Shown here: positions 8,219-16,774 of the stretch, piece after piece
How positions within the stretch are numbered: position 1 is the first letter of the stretch
How the letters are laid out: every line of letters starts with the position of its first letter
Assembly: GCA_045546175.1 (NCBI GenBank)
Contig: JAZQCI010000111.1
Location: forward strand, 1-64,000
Source: CAG-791 sp045546175
GTDB lineage: Bacteria; Bacillota; Clostridia; Lachnospirales; Lachnospiraceae
Direction of reading: 5' to 3'
DNA: 64,000 nucleotides
Notes under the pieces: model-generated
Told to the model about the DNA's origin: nothing
The model's input: only the letters and a program-made list of their open reading frames with translations
Database searches by the model: none
Translations under genes and position numbers: made by a program

Positions 8219-10312
8219 TTAACCCTCGCTGAAAAGAAGATCGGAGTAAGTCGGGAAAGGCCACGCGCTGCGCGCCGTCATGGTCTCGAGCTCGTCCGCG
8301 TAGCTCCTGCACTCGTTCATGTCAGGGACAATGACGTCGTGGCAGTAGCGCATCGCTTCCTCGGGCTGCACGGGAACCTCGCGCAGGTCCTTCTCGAGCT
8401 TGGCGCAGGCGTCGTGCAGGCAGTCGGAGAGCATGCAGTTGCCGCGGGCATTGTGTTCCTCGTACTTATAGGGGAGCCCAAGGGTCTTGCGCTTCTCAAA
8501 TCCCTTGCACAGGCTGGTGCCGTAGGCGGAAACCGCCGGCAGGATCTCCTTGCGGATCATGTCAATCATGGTGCGGGCCTCAATCTCGATGGTCGCGTTG
8601 TAGTTCTCGACATGGATGTTGTAGCGCGCGTCGACTTCCTCTCTGGTGTAGATCGCGTGATCGGTGAAGAGACGGATGTTCTTTTCGTCGATATAGGCGG
8701 GCAGGGCGTCCACAGCCGTGGAGAAATTGGAGAGCCCGCGGCGCTTGGCCTCTTCGATCCAGGACTCGTCGTATCCGTTTCCGTCAAAGATGATGCGGCG
8801 GTGCGCGGTGAGCTCGCGGCGGATCAGGTGCGAGACGGCCTCATCCATGTTGTCCGCCTTTTCCAGTTCGTCGGCAAAGAGCATGAGCTCGTGGGCCATC
8901 ATCGTGTTCAGGACGATGTTGGGTCCCGAGATGGACAGCGAGGAGCCGGGCATACGGAACTCGAACTTGTTGCCGGTGAAGGCCATGGGCGACGTGCGGT
9001 TTCTGTCCGTGTTGTCCTGGGGGATCGGAGGCATGACGTCGACGCCGATGTTGATGCTTCGCTTTTTTGCCCCCTTCATAGTTGTGTCGTTGATGATGGA
9101 GTCCACCACCGCGCTCAGGTCGGATCCGAGGAAGATGGAAACCACTGCGGGCGGCGCCTCCTGGGCTCCCAGACGATGATCGTTGCCGGGCGTGGCCACG
9201 GTGGCGCGCAGCATATCCTGGTATTCGTCGACGCCCTTGATGAAGGCCGTCAGAAAGAGCAGGAACTGCGCGTTCTGGCGGGGCGTGGAACCGGGCTTGA
9301 AGAGGTTCTTGCCGGTGTCGGTGCCCAGCGACCAGTTGTCGTGCTTGCCCGAGCCGTTTACGCCCGCGAAGGGCTTTTCGTGGAGCAGGCAGACCAGGCC
9401 GTGCCGGTCGGCGACCTTCTTCATGATCTCCATCGTGATCTGGTTCTGGTCACAGGCTGCGTTGGCGTCAGAGTAGATGGGCGCCATTTCGTGCTGGGAA
9501 GGCGCCACTTCGTTGTGCTTGGTCTTGGAGAGGACACCCAGCTTCCAGAGCTCGCCATCCAGATCCTGCATGTAGGCGGCGACTCTGGGACGGATCGCGC
9601 CAAAATAGTGATCCTCCAGCTCCTGTCCCCTGGGCGGCTTGGCCCCGAAGAGCGTGCGGCCGGTCATGATCAGGTCCTCGCGCTGGGAGTAAAGCTTTTT
9701 ATCGAGAAGGAAATACTCCTGCTCAGCGCCAACCTGGGCGATGACCCTTGTAGTCGTCGTGTCCCCGAACAGCCGCAGGATACGCACTGCCTGTTTGCTC
9801 ACGGCGTCCATGGAGCGCAGAAGCGGGGTCTTCTTATCCAGCGCGTGGCCGGAATAGGAGCAGAAAATCGTGGGGATGCACAGAGATTTTTCCTTAATAA
9901 AAGCGAAGGAAGTGGGATCCCAGGCCGTGTAGCCTCTGGCCTCGAAAGTCGCGCGAAGGCCGCCGGAAGGGAAGGAGGAGGCGTCGGGCTCTCCGCGAAC
10001 CAGCTCCTTGCCGGAGAATTCCAGCTCGATCCGGCCTTTGCCGGCGGGAGCGATGAAGCTGTCGTGCTTCTCCGCCGTGACGCCCGTCATGGGCTGGAAC
10101 CAGTGCGTGTAATGGGTCGCTCCCTTTTCAACGGCCCACTGCTTCATGGCCTCTGCAATCTCATTTGCCGTCGAGATATCGAGCGGCGTGCCGTCGCTCA
10201 CACTCTGCTTCCACTGTTTGTAGCAGCTGGGGGAGAGACGTTTTTTCATTGTTTCTTCATTAAACACCATGCTGCCGAAGAGCTCCGGGAATTTTCCTGG
10301 ATCACTGTTCAT
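8219..10312 (-). CDS. glnN: glutamine synthetase type III
   Basis: Makes glutamine from glutamate, ammonia and ATP. At 697 residues it is the long class III (GSIII-N) enzyme, not the 440-470-residue class I. Diagnostic stretches are GATHYTHWFQPMTG, AEQEYFLLDKK and LCLLHEKPFAGVNGSGKHDNWS (the last given only as its region, about 320-340). The start at 10312 is chosen because GGAGG lies eight bases upstream and the protein then begins MNSDPGKFPELFG; an upstream ATG at 10417 falls inside a predicted RNA fold and lacks a good site. A CDF transporter follows immediately. A small ANTAR protein is encoded divergently. Confidence 0.95.
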   Translation of the reverse strand: MNSDPGKFPELFGSMVFNEETMKKRLSPSCYKQWKQSVSDGTPLDISTANEIAEAMKQWAVEKGATHYTHWFQPMTGVTAEKHDSFIAPAGKGRIELEFSGKELVRGEPDASSFPSGGLRATFEARGYTAWDPTSFAFIKEKSLCIPTIFCSYSGHALDKKTPLLRSMDAVSKQAVRILRLFGDTTTTRVIAQVGAEQEYFLLDKKLYSQREDLIMTGRTLFGAKPPRGQELEDHYFGAIRPRVAAYMQDLDGELWKLGVLSKTKHNEVAPSQHEMAPIYSDANAACDQNQITMEIMKKVADRHGLVCLLHEKPFAGVNGSGKHDNWSLGTDTGKNLFKPGSTPRQNAQFLLFLTAFIKGVDEYQDMLRATVATPGNDHRLGAQEAPPAVVSIFLGSDLSAVVDSIINDTTMKGAKKRSINIGVDVMPPIPQDNTDRNRTSPMAFTGNKFEFRMPGSSLSISGPNIVLNTMMAHELMLFADELEKADNMDEAVSHLIRRELTAHRRIIFDGNGYDESWIEEAKRRGLSNFSTAVDALPAYIDEKNIRLFTDHAIYTREEVDARYNIHVENYNATIEIEARTMIDMIRKEILPAVSAYGTSLCKGFEKRKTLGLPYKYEEHNARGNCMLSDCLHDACAKLEKDLREVPVQPEEAMRYCHDVIVPDMNECRSYADELETMTARSAWPFPTYSDLLFSEG

Positions 10313-10362
10313 AAAACTTCCTCCGTTTTGAGTATCCTGTCCGGATGACGATTCATTTTCTT

Positions 10363-10424
10363 CTGTTCGCGGCAGAGCTCGAGGAGCTGCCCGCAGGGAT
10401 GCTGCGGAAACTGCCATAGAACAG
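10363..10424 (-). promoter_or_regulatory. folded 5' leader of glnN
   Basis: Read on the minus strand, CTGTTC pairs with GAACAG at the ends (10419-10424 with 10363-10368). Inside, GGCAG pairs with CTGCC, enclosing two hairpins: CCGCAG/CTGCGG with a five-base loop, and AGCTC/GAGCT. It lies 50 bases before the glnN start. No T-run follows, so any control would more likely be on translation or by protein binding. I see neither the ANTAR hexaloop pair nor the cyanobacterial glutamine riboswitch core. Confidence 0.4.
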
Positions 10425-10665
10425 TATCATCTTATCACAAAAGGTCAGATTTTTTTTCATGAAATAAAAAAAATACCAAAAAAATCACGTATTTTTTTGT
10501 GCATAATGGATAGCAGGTGCTAAGTTTGATAGTATTACTTAAGAAATCGTTAAGATAATGTGCACGCGAGCGGGAGAAAAGGGACGATGTCGCCTGAAAG
10601 CCGCCTGTATGCCGCGCAAAAGGCTCGCTTGACGGGCACCGAGTTTGAGGTAAGACGCAGAAAGA
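10425..10665. other. divergent intergenic region between glnN and ANTAR gene
   Basis: AT-rich near 10440-10500 with several A and T tracts, including an imperfect dyad of seven A/T bases around 10478-10500. Promoters for both divergent genes are expected here, but no -35/-10 pair stands out. An overlapping frame from 10560 gives a Lys/Arg/Gly-rich peptide without family features and is not called. Confidence 0.4.
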
Positions 10666-10902
10666 ATGAAAAAACAGGACGAACCTGGGGGGCAAAGAAC
10701 ACAAAACAGTCAGAACAACAGACAAAAGGCGTCACAGCACAGAACGGAGGTGCTGGAAAAAGCGAAAGAGATCGTCATGAAAAAATATTGCATGACTGAA
10801 TCGGAGGCGCACAGGTATATTCAGAAGACGGCTATGGATTCCCGAAAAGGGATCGTGGAGGTCTCTGAGATGATCATTGTGCTATATGGCGACGCGTCAT
10901 GA
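10666..10902 (+). CDS. small stand-alone ANTAR RNA-binding domain protein
   Basis: The 78-residue protein consists of a hydrophilic, low-complexity N terminus (1-27, rich in Gln/Asn/Lys) and a complete ANTAR domain (about 28-75). Family features are EKAKEIVMKKYCMTESEAHRYIQKTAM (two parts, 31-57) followed by DSRKGIVEVSEMII, matching the AK-x-LM-x(n)-EA-R-A-M-D pattern. ANTAR domains bind twin-hairpin RNA to prevent termination, usually as the output of a response regulator with a receiver domain. No receiver or sensor is present here. Its location opposite glnN suggests a nitrogen role, by inference. The ribosome binding site is weak (AGAAAG), so the start is uncertain. Confidence 0.75.
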   Translation: MKKQDEPGGQRTQNSQNNRQKASQHRTEVLEKAKEIVMKKYCMTESEAHRYIQKTAMDSRKGIVEVSEMIIVLYGDAS

Positions 10903-10933
10903 CCAAACGGCGTTATCATGATCTGAAATTTCG

Positions 10934-10963
10934 AAAAGCGGCTGATCCGAATCGGCCGCTTTT
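10934..10963 (+). terminator. terminator after ANTAR gene
   Basis: AAAAGCGGC pairs with GCCGCTTTT through an inner GAT/ATC stem and CCGA loop, ending in four T's. It lies 32 bases past the ANTAR stop. The A/T flanks make it potentially bidirectional. Confidence 0.7.
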
Positions 10964-11079
10964 AATATGCGCTTTTAACATGTATATAATTTAAAACACA
11001 ATTTACGAAGAAATGGAATCGTGTTAAGATTATTTTCGATTCAGATAGAGAGCGGAAGCTCGAAGATTGCGAGGTGGGT

Positions 11080-12579
11080 ATGATTGATGCAGGACACGGC
11101 GGGAGACACTCTGCCGGCAGGAATATCTTGTTACGTTTTGCGGCAATATACGGAGCCAGTGCCATTCTCGGAATGGGGACCTATTACGGATACAGATTTT
11201 ACTGCGAGAGCAATAATAACGGTTTTTTAAAGGGAACCACGGTGGATGGCGAGGATGTCTCCGGAATGTCGGTGAAGGCGGCCCGGGAGCTGATCCTGAA
11301 AAAGTACGCGGACTCCGAGATCGTCATTACGGAGAATGAGAACGAGGACCTGAAGGGAAATCTCGCCTATTTTGGCTACGAGATCGATCAGGACAAGCTT
11401 CAGAAAGACCTTCAGACAGCGTTTGAGACAGAAAAAAGCGACAGGATGGCGGTGCTCCGCAGTATTTTTGACAGATTTGAATATGAGATCGAGGCGTCGC
11501 CGCAGGAGAACACGGCTGTTTTTGAGGAAGTGGTGACGGCGGATCACCTGGAGGTGGCCCGATACCCCTCTCAGGACGCGGCACTGTACTACGATCCGGA
11601 GGCGGATGCAGTGGCGATCTCGGAGGAGATCCAGGGAAACGAGATCTCGGACAAGGATCTGCAGAATTTTGTGAGAGACTGCATAAAGCGGACGCTGGAG
11701 GAAGAAGAGAGTCTGCACGCCGCATTTGAATTCCCGTGGGATCTGTGTGAGAAGCCGGGCGTTTACAGAGATGATGAAGAGCTGGTGACAAAGAGGGACG
11801 CCATCAACGCGTACGCGGGCGCCGGGATCACCTACACATTCGGAAAAGAGACGCAGGAATATGATCTTCTGGACATCTACGACAAGTTTTTGGAGATCAC
11901 GGACGGCAAGGCACAGATCAGCGATGACAAAATAGAGACGTTTGTGCAGGAGCTGGCCTCCCGCTACGATACGCGCTATCTGGAGAGGACTTTTGATTCC
12001 ACTCTGGCGGGGGAGATCACGATCAAGGCCTCGCGAAACGACTACGGCTATACGGTTCTGCAGGAAGATGAGGCGGCGCAGATCCGGGAGGACATCGAGT
12101 CCCGCAAGCATGTGACCAGAGAGCCCGTGTACCTGGAGACCAACTCCTGGGGGAATCCCTACTATCTCGCGAGAGAAGGTACGGATGATCTGAACGGTAC
12201 TTATATTGAAGTGGACCTCACAGCACAACATGTGTGGTACTATAAAGACGGCGAAGTATATACGGAGTGCGACTGCGTGTCCGGCGATGTGACCGATGAT
12301 CACGGGACGCAGACGGGATGCTTCCCGCTGGCCTACAAGGAGAGCCCGTCGGTGCTGACAGGAGGTACCGGAGACTCCGCCTACGAAGAGAAGGTCAATT
12401 ACTGGATGCCTTTCTTTGAAGGACAGGGGCTGCATGACGCGACCTGGAGATACTATTTTGGCGGCAATATCTACAGAGGAAACGGATCGCACGGATGTGT
12501 AAACCTTCCGCTGTGGGCGGCGCAGGAGATCTACGAGGCGGTGGATACAGGCACGGCCATCATCATTTTTTACGAATAA
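11080..12579 (+). CDS. L,D-transpeptidase with N-terminal peptidoglycan-binding domains
   Basis: A cell-wall enzyme that likely forms or remodels 3-3 peptidoglycan crosslinks. A single membrane anchor (about residues 18-42) is followed by PG_binding_4-type repeats, the first opening with GTTVDGEDVSGMSVKAA. The C-terminal YkuD catalytic domain covers about 370-499, with the active-site motif SHGCVNLP near residue 472. The ATG at 11080 is preferred over GTG at 11074 because GAGG sits five bases before it. It is a single gene with a terminator upstream; proB follows after 59 bases. The partner substrate is not deducible. Confidence 0.9.
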   Translation: MIDAGHGGRHSAGRNILLRFAAIYGASAILGMGTYYGYRFYCESNNNGFLKGTTVDGEDVSGMSVKAARELILKKYADSEIVITENENEDLKGNLAYFGYEIDQDKLQKDLQTAFETEKSDRMAVLRSIFDRFEYEIEASPQENTAVFEEVVTADHLEVARYPSQDAALYYDPEADAVAISEEIQGNEISDKDLQNFVRDCIKRTLEEEESLHAAFEFPWDLCEKPGVYRDDEELVTKRDAINAYAGAGITYTFGKETQEYDLLDIYDKFLEITDGKAQISDDKIETFVQELASRYDTRYLERTFDSTLAGEITIKASRNDYGYTVLQEDEAAQIREDIESRKHVTREPVYLETNSWGNPYYLAREGTDDLNGTYIEVDLTAQHVWYYKDGEVYTECDCVSGDVTDDHGTQTGCFPLAYKESPSVLTGGTGDSAYEEKVNYWMPFFEGQGLHDATWRYYFGGNIYRGNGSHGCVNLPLWAAQEIYEAVDTGTAIIIFYE

Positions 12580-12638
12580 ATGATCGAAATTTTATTATAA
12601 AATAATGCTATTATAGAAAAGTAATGAGAGGATCAGCG

Positions 12639-13430
12639 GTGAAAAGAGACAGAATCGTAATAAAAGTGGGGACTTCGACCCTGACAAATGAGCTGGGTAA
12701 CAGCAACCTGCGCACGATGGAAAAGCTTGCCATGGTCCTGTCGGATATCCAGAATATGGGACATGAAGTCATTCTTGTATCCTCAGGCGCGATCGCGGTC
12801 GGAGCCAACAAGATGCACATGAAGGAAAAGCCCACTACCATGCGAATGAAGCAGGCGGCGGCAGCGGTCGGACAGTGCACCAATATGTTCCTGTACGACA
12901 AGTTCTTCGGCTATTACGACAAGACGGTGGCCCAGATTCTGCTCAACGCCGAGGATATCGCGCAGGAAGAGAAGAAGGAGAATCTGAGCAACACATTCTC
13001 GGCACTTCTCGAGTCGGGCGTGATCCCGGTGGTCAACGAGAACGACTCCGTCAGCTACACGGAGATCGAATCCGAAGAGAGGCTGTTCAGCGATAACGAT
13101 GTCCTCTCGGCGGTCGTGGCAGTGCTGTGCCAGGCGGACAAGCTCGTGATCCTCTCGGATATAGACGGCTTTTTTGACAAGGATCCCAGGCTCTATAAGG
13201 ATGCCCGTCTGATCGGGCAGATCGACAGGATCGACGAGTCGGTATATAAACTGGCAGGAGGAGCAGGTTCCAGAAGAGGGACCGGCGGCATGCGCACCAA
13301 GCTCCAGGCCGCGGACCTTGCCACGGCGCAGGGAATTGACACGGTGGTCACCAACGGCAAAAATCCGGAGGTACTCTACAAGATCGTCGAAGGAGAGCCG
13401 GCAGGAACGCTCTTCAAAGGGCACAGATAA
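12639..13430 (+). CDS. proB: glutamate 5-kinase
   Basis: First step of proline synthesis: phosphorylates glutamate at the gamma position. The amino-acid-kinase fold shows IVIKVGTSTLTN at the start, LVSSGAIAVGANKM, NENDSVSYTEI, FSDNDVLSA, and GTGGMRTKLQAA near residue 215. It lacks the C-terminal PUA domain of E. coli ProB, giving 263 residues. The GTG at 12639 is preferred (AGAGG eight bases upstream, N terminus MKRDRIVIKVG); an ATG at 12624 would add five residues. No proA follows, so the next pathway gene lies elsewhere. Confidence 0.92.
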   Translation: MKRDRIVIKVGTSTLTNELGNSNLRTMEKLAMVLSDIQNMGHEVILVSSGAIAVGANKMHMKEKPTTMRMKQAAAAVGQCTNMFLYDKFFGYYDKTVAQILLNAEDIAQEEKKENLSNTFSALLESGVIPVVNENDSVSYTEIESEERLFSDNDVLSAVVAVLCQADKLVILSDIDGFFDKDPRLYKDARLIGQIDRIDESVYKLAGGAGSRRGTGGMRTKLQAADLATAQGIDTVVTNGKNPEVLYKIVEGEPAGTLFKGHR

Positions 13431-13441
13431 GGAAAATATCC

Positions 13442-13475
13442 GCACAGCGGCGCCTTGTCTTGTGAGCCTTAATTA
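13442..13475 (+). repeat. degenerate match to the dispersed GCGGCTCGC hairpin
   Basis: GCACAGCGGC followed by a degraded arm and GAGCCTTAATTAT resembles the flanks of the hairpin seen better preserved at 34401, 45457, 51208, 56188 and 57889. Pairing here is poor, so it may be a decayed copy or chance. Confidence 0.3.
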
Positions 13476-13501
13476 TATATTTACATTTTTATGAAAGGAC
13501 A

Positions 13502-13540
13502 ATGGCGTCATAGTATCAGTAGATACATGGCGCCATTTTT
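13502..13540 (+). terminator. strong terminator after proB
   Basis: ATGGCGTCATAGTATC pairs with GATACATGGCGCCAT (one wobble, one bulged A) around an AGTA loop, followed by five T's. It separates proB from the Lrp gene. Confidence 0.85.
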
Positions 13541-13590
13541 CTATACAGACTTAAACAGCCATGTTCAAAAAAAGAAAAAGGGGGTAAAAA

Positions 13591-14019
13591 ATGGATACTC
13601 TCGATCGTGAGATTCTCAGCTGCCTTGAACAGAACAGCAGAGAGAAAGCATCAGTGATCAGCCGCAAGATCAACCTTTCTGTTTCCGCAGTGCTTGAACG
13701 GATCCGCAAAATGGAGCAGCAGGGTATCATCCTCGGATATACTCTACATACGGACAAGAGGGCCCTGGGGCTCGGAATGCAGGCGATCATGGAAGTGGCG
13801 CTGGACCACGCGTCACACTACGACGACTTCGTGGGAATGGTGAGCCGGGTACCCGAGATCGCGGACTGCTACTATCTCAACGGAGACTTCGACTTCCTGA
13901 TCAAGCTCTACGCGCGTGACCCGGAAGATATGGAGAAGATCCACAAGAGTATCAAGGATTTTAAAGGGGTCGCCCGAACCAGGATCTATACGGTCCTCAG
14001 GAATGTAAAAGAGGAATAA
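13591..14019 (+). CDS. Lrp/AsnC family transcriptional regulator
   Basis: The 142-residue regulator has an N-terminal winged helix-turn-helix (MDTLDREILSCLEQN, then SVSAVLERIRKMEQQGII) and a C-terminal RAM ligand-binding domain (about 65-140) containing DCYYLNGDFDFLIKL. The family senses amino acids and controls their metabolism or transport. It is flanked by a terminator upstream and gpmI downstream, with no partner gene that would identify its ligand. It is full length. Confidence 0.92.
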   Translation: MDTLDREILSCLEQNSREKASVISRKINLSVSAVLERIRKMEQQGIILGYTLHTDKRALGLGMQAIMEVALDHASHYDDFVGMVSRVPEIADCYYLNGDFDFLIKLYARDPEDMEKIHKSIKDFKGVARTRIYTVLRNVKEE

Positions 14020-14109
14020 TTCTTTGCGGGACTTCCAGATTCATTCCAAAAGTAGTAAAATACGTTAGAAGAGTAACTACTATAAAACAAATGGAATGAG
14101 GAGAATCAC

Positions 14110-15654
14110 ATGAAACAAAGGCCTGTAGTATTAATGATCCTGGATGGCTACGGAATCAATGAGAATCCCGAGGCGAACGCGATCGCCATGGCAAAGACTC
14201 CGGTCGTCAGCGGTCTTATGGAGAGCGTCCCCTTCGTGAAGGGCTATGCCAGTGGTATGGCGGTAGGACTTCCCGACGGACAGATGGGCAACTCCGAGGT
14301 CGGGCACATGAATATGGGCGCAGGCAGGATCGTCTACCAGGAGCTCACAAGAATCACCAAGGAGATTCAGGACGGCGATTTCTTTGAGAACCCGGAGATT
14401 CTGGATGCCATAAACAACTGCAAGGTGAAGAATTCCGATCTTCATATCTACGGACTTCTGTCCGACGGCGGCGTTCACAGCCACAACACGCACCTCTATG
14501 CCCTCCTTGAGATGTGCAAGAGAAACGGTCTGGACAGAGTCTATGTGGACTGCTTCCTCGACGGAAGAGATACCCCGCCCCAGAGCGGCGCGGACTTCAT
14601 CGCGCAGCTCGAGGAGAAGGAGAAGGAGATCGGCGTAGGCCAGATCGCCATGATCAGCGGCCGCTATTACGCCATGGACAGAGATAACAACTATGACCGC
14701 GTGCAGAAGGCTTATGACGCGCTGACCAAGGGCGAGGGCCTCAAGGCGGAGAGCGCGCACGAAGCGATCACGGCTTCCTACGAGAGAGGTGAGTACGACG
14801 AGTTCGTAAAGCCCACCGTCATCTGCAAGGACGGCAAGCCCCTCACCACGGTCAAGGACGGAGATTCCATCATCTTCTTCAATTTCAGACCCGACAGAGC
14901 CAGAGAGATCACACACTGCTTCTGTGACAACGAGTTTGACTATTTTGACAGAGGACCCAGGAAGAAAGTCACTTACGTCTGCTTCAAGGATTATGATCCG
15001 GACATCCCCAACAAGGAGGTCGCCTTCAAGAAGGTCGACGTAACCAACACATTCGGCGAGTGGCTGGCTTCCAAGGGCATGAAGCAGGCAAGAATTGCCG
15101 AGACGGAGAAGTACGCGCACGTCACATTCTTCTTCAACGGCGGCGTGGAAGTCCCCAATGAGGGAGAGGACAGGATCCTTGTCCGTTCCCCCAAGGATGT
15201 TCCCACTTATGACCTCAAGCCCGAGATGAGCGCTTACGGCGTTCTCGACAAGCTGGTAGAGGCAATTCACTCGGGGAAGTACGATGTGATCGTGATCAAC
15301 TTCGCGAATCCCGACATGGTCGGCCACACCGGCGTCCTTCCGGCAGCCATTAAGGCTGTGGAAGTTGTCGATGAGTGCGTCGGCAAGGCACTCGAGGCGA
15401 TCAAGGAAGAGGACGGCGTTCTCTTTATCTGCGCGGACCACGGCAACTGCGAGCAGATGGTCAACTATGAGACCGGCGCTCCTCACACCGCCCACACGAC
15501 CAACCCGGTTCCTTTCATCCTGGCCAACTACCACGAGAACGTTAAGCTCAGAGAGGGCGGAGTTCTGGCGGATATCGTTCCCACTCTGATCGATATCATG
15601 GGAGAAGAGCAGCCTAAGGAAATGACCGGAAAATCGCTGCTGATTCGCGAATAA
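14110..15654 (+). CDS. gpmI: 2,3-bisphosphoglycerate-independent phosphoglycerate mutase
   Basis: Glycolytic enzyme that interconverts 3- and 2-phosphoglycerate using manganese. At 514 residues it is full length. Metal and catalytic motifs: LDGYGINE at the start, GNSEVGHMNMGAGR with the catalytic serine near residue 62, DGRDTPP near 155, and CADHGNCEQM near 445. GAGGAG precedes the ATG. It is a single transcription unit closed by a strong terminator. Confidence 0.97.
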   Translation: MKQRPVVLMILDGYGINENPEANAIAMAKTPVVSGLMESVPFVKGYASGMAVGLPDGQMGNSEVGHMNMGAGRIVYQELTRITKEIQDGDFFENPEILDAINNCKVKNSDLHIYGLLSDGGVHSHNTHLYALLEMCKRNGLDRVYVDCFLDGRDTPPQSGADFIAQLEEKEKEIGVGQIAMISGRYYAMDRDNNYDRVQKAYDALTKGEGLKAESAHEAITASYERGEYDEFVKPTVICKDGKPLTTVKDGDSIIFFNFRPDRAREITHCFCDNEFDYFDRGPRKKVTYVCFKDYDPDIPNKEVAFKKVDVTNTFGEWLASKGMKQARIAETEKYAHVTFFFNGGVEVPNEGEDRILVRSPKDVPTYDLKPEMSAYGVLDKLVEAIHSGKYDVIVINFANPDMVGHTGVLPAAIKAVEVVDECVGKALEAIKEEDGVLFICADHGNCEQMVNYETGAPHTAHTTNPVPFILANYHENVKLREGGVLADIVPTLIDIMGEEQPKEMTGKSLLIRE

Positions 15655-15705
15655 TCGGCGAATAATCGGCTTCAAGGCGAAATTTCACAAAAAATACATA
15701 ATATG

Positions 15706-15741
15706 AAAGCAGGCAGGAACGAAATTTCCTGCCTGCTTTTT
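15706..15741 (+). terminator. terminator after gpmI
   Basis: AAAGCAGGCAGGAA pairs perfectly with TTCCTGCCTGCTTT around a six-base loop and runs into T's. It separates gpmI from the transporter operon. Confidence 0.88.
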
Positions 15742-15814
15742 ACATGAATGTGGTAAAATAATTTGATATATGCATATTATGCCAAAGTTTGCTTTGTTGG
15801 AGAAAGATACTTTC

Positions 15815-16768
15815 ATGAGCAGTGATGCAGGAAAATCGTTAGACCGCTATCTCAAAGATAACGCGGCACAGGCACGAAAAGAAAGAAAATACGGATCGGC
15901 CAGGCTTCGGAGGTGGCGGGGACGGGCAGTCTCCTGGGTCTACCTGCTGCCGAGTCTGGTCGGAGTGGGACTCTTCTTTGTACTGCCGTTCGGAGTGGTC
16001 ATCTACTACTCCGTAGTCAACAACCCGGTGCAGCATGAATTTGTGGGGCTGCGCAACTTTATCAATACCTGGGGGAACAACGCGTTTTCCCTGGCGGCGC
16101 GCAATACGCTCCTCTTTTCAGTGGTGGCCGTACCGCTGGCGGTTATATTGTCACTGTGGCTGGCAGTGATCATGGAAAGCCGCATACCATTAAAGAGCTT
16201 ATTCCGGACCTTCTTCTTAAGTCCCATGATGGTGCCCATTGCATCGGTGATCCTTGTCTGGCAGGTGTTGTTTGACTACAACGGTCTCGTCAATGTGATC
16301 CTCAGCCGAATCGGAATCGATAAGATCGACTGGCTCAAATCGGACTATGCGCCGATCGTCATTGTCCTTTTGTTTCTGTGGAAGAACCTGGGCTACAACA
16401 TGATCCTGTTCATGTCGGGACTCTCAAGCGTTCCCAAGGACCAGATCGAAGTGGCGAGACTGGAGAGCGCGAGCGAGACGCAGATCTTCTGGATGATCAA
16501 GATCCGCTATCTGTCGTCCACGATCATGTTCGTCATCATTATGTCGCTGATCAACTCCTTCAAGGTCTTCAGGGAGGTATATCTTCTGACGGGAGATTAC
16601 CCTTATAACTCTCTGTACATGATGCAGCATTTTATGAACAATACATTCCAGTCCATGGACTATCAGAAGCTCTCTTCCGCGGCGATCATCATGGCGCTCT
16701 TCATGATGGTGGTGATCGGGATCCTTCTCATCGCGGAGGACCGGTTCGGAAGGGATCTGGAGCAATAA
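15815..16768 (+). CDS. sugar-type ABC transporter permease (MalF/UgpA class)
   Basis: First gene of a five-gene operon. The 317-residue protein has six predicted membrane helices and the binding-protein-dependent transport fold. Its cytoplasmic coupling loop reads EVARLESASETQIFWMIKI, a weakened form of the EAA motif (the usual Gly and Asp are absent). The start at 15815 is chosen because GGAGAAAG lies eight bases upstream; an ATG at 15770 is upstream without a site. It would pair with the next gene to form the channel. No ATPase is encoded nearby, so a shared MsmX-like ATPase is assumed. Confidence 0.88.
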   Translation: MSSDAGKSLDRYLKDNAAQARKERKYGSARLRRWRGRAVSWVYLLPSLVGVGLFFVLPFGVVIYYSVVNNPVQHEFVGLRNFINTWGNNAFSLAARNTLLFSVVAVPLAVILSLWLAVIMESRIPLKSLFRTFFLSPMMVPIASVILVWQVLFDYNGLVNVILSRIGIDKIDWLKSDYAPIVIVLLFLWKNLGYNMILFMSGLSSVPKDQIEVARLESASETQIFWMIKIRYLSSTIMFVIIMSLINSFKVFREVYLLTGDYPYNSLYMMQHFMNNTFQSMDYQKLSSAAIIMALFMMVVIGILLIAEDRFGRDLEQ

Positions 16769-16774
16769 CCGACT

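Noticed and set aside
8339..10348. 669-residue plus-strand frame opposite glnN
   Set aside because: Antisense shadow of glutamine synthetase III; Val/Gly/Arg-rich with no domain.
10313..10424. ANTAR twin-hexaloop target in the glnN leader
   Set aside because: The hairpins found have five- and three-base loops without the A1/G4 pattern, and no terminator T-run follows.
10560..10799. 79-residue frame overlapping the ANTAR gene start
   Set aside because: Lys/Arg/Gly-rich low-complexity product in another frame; the ANTAR frame explains the region.
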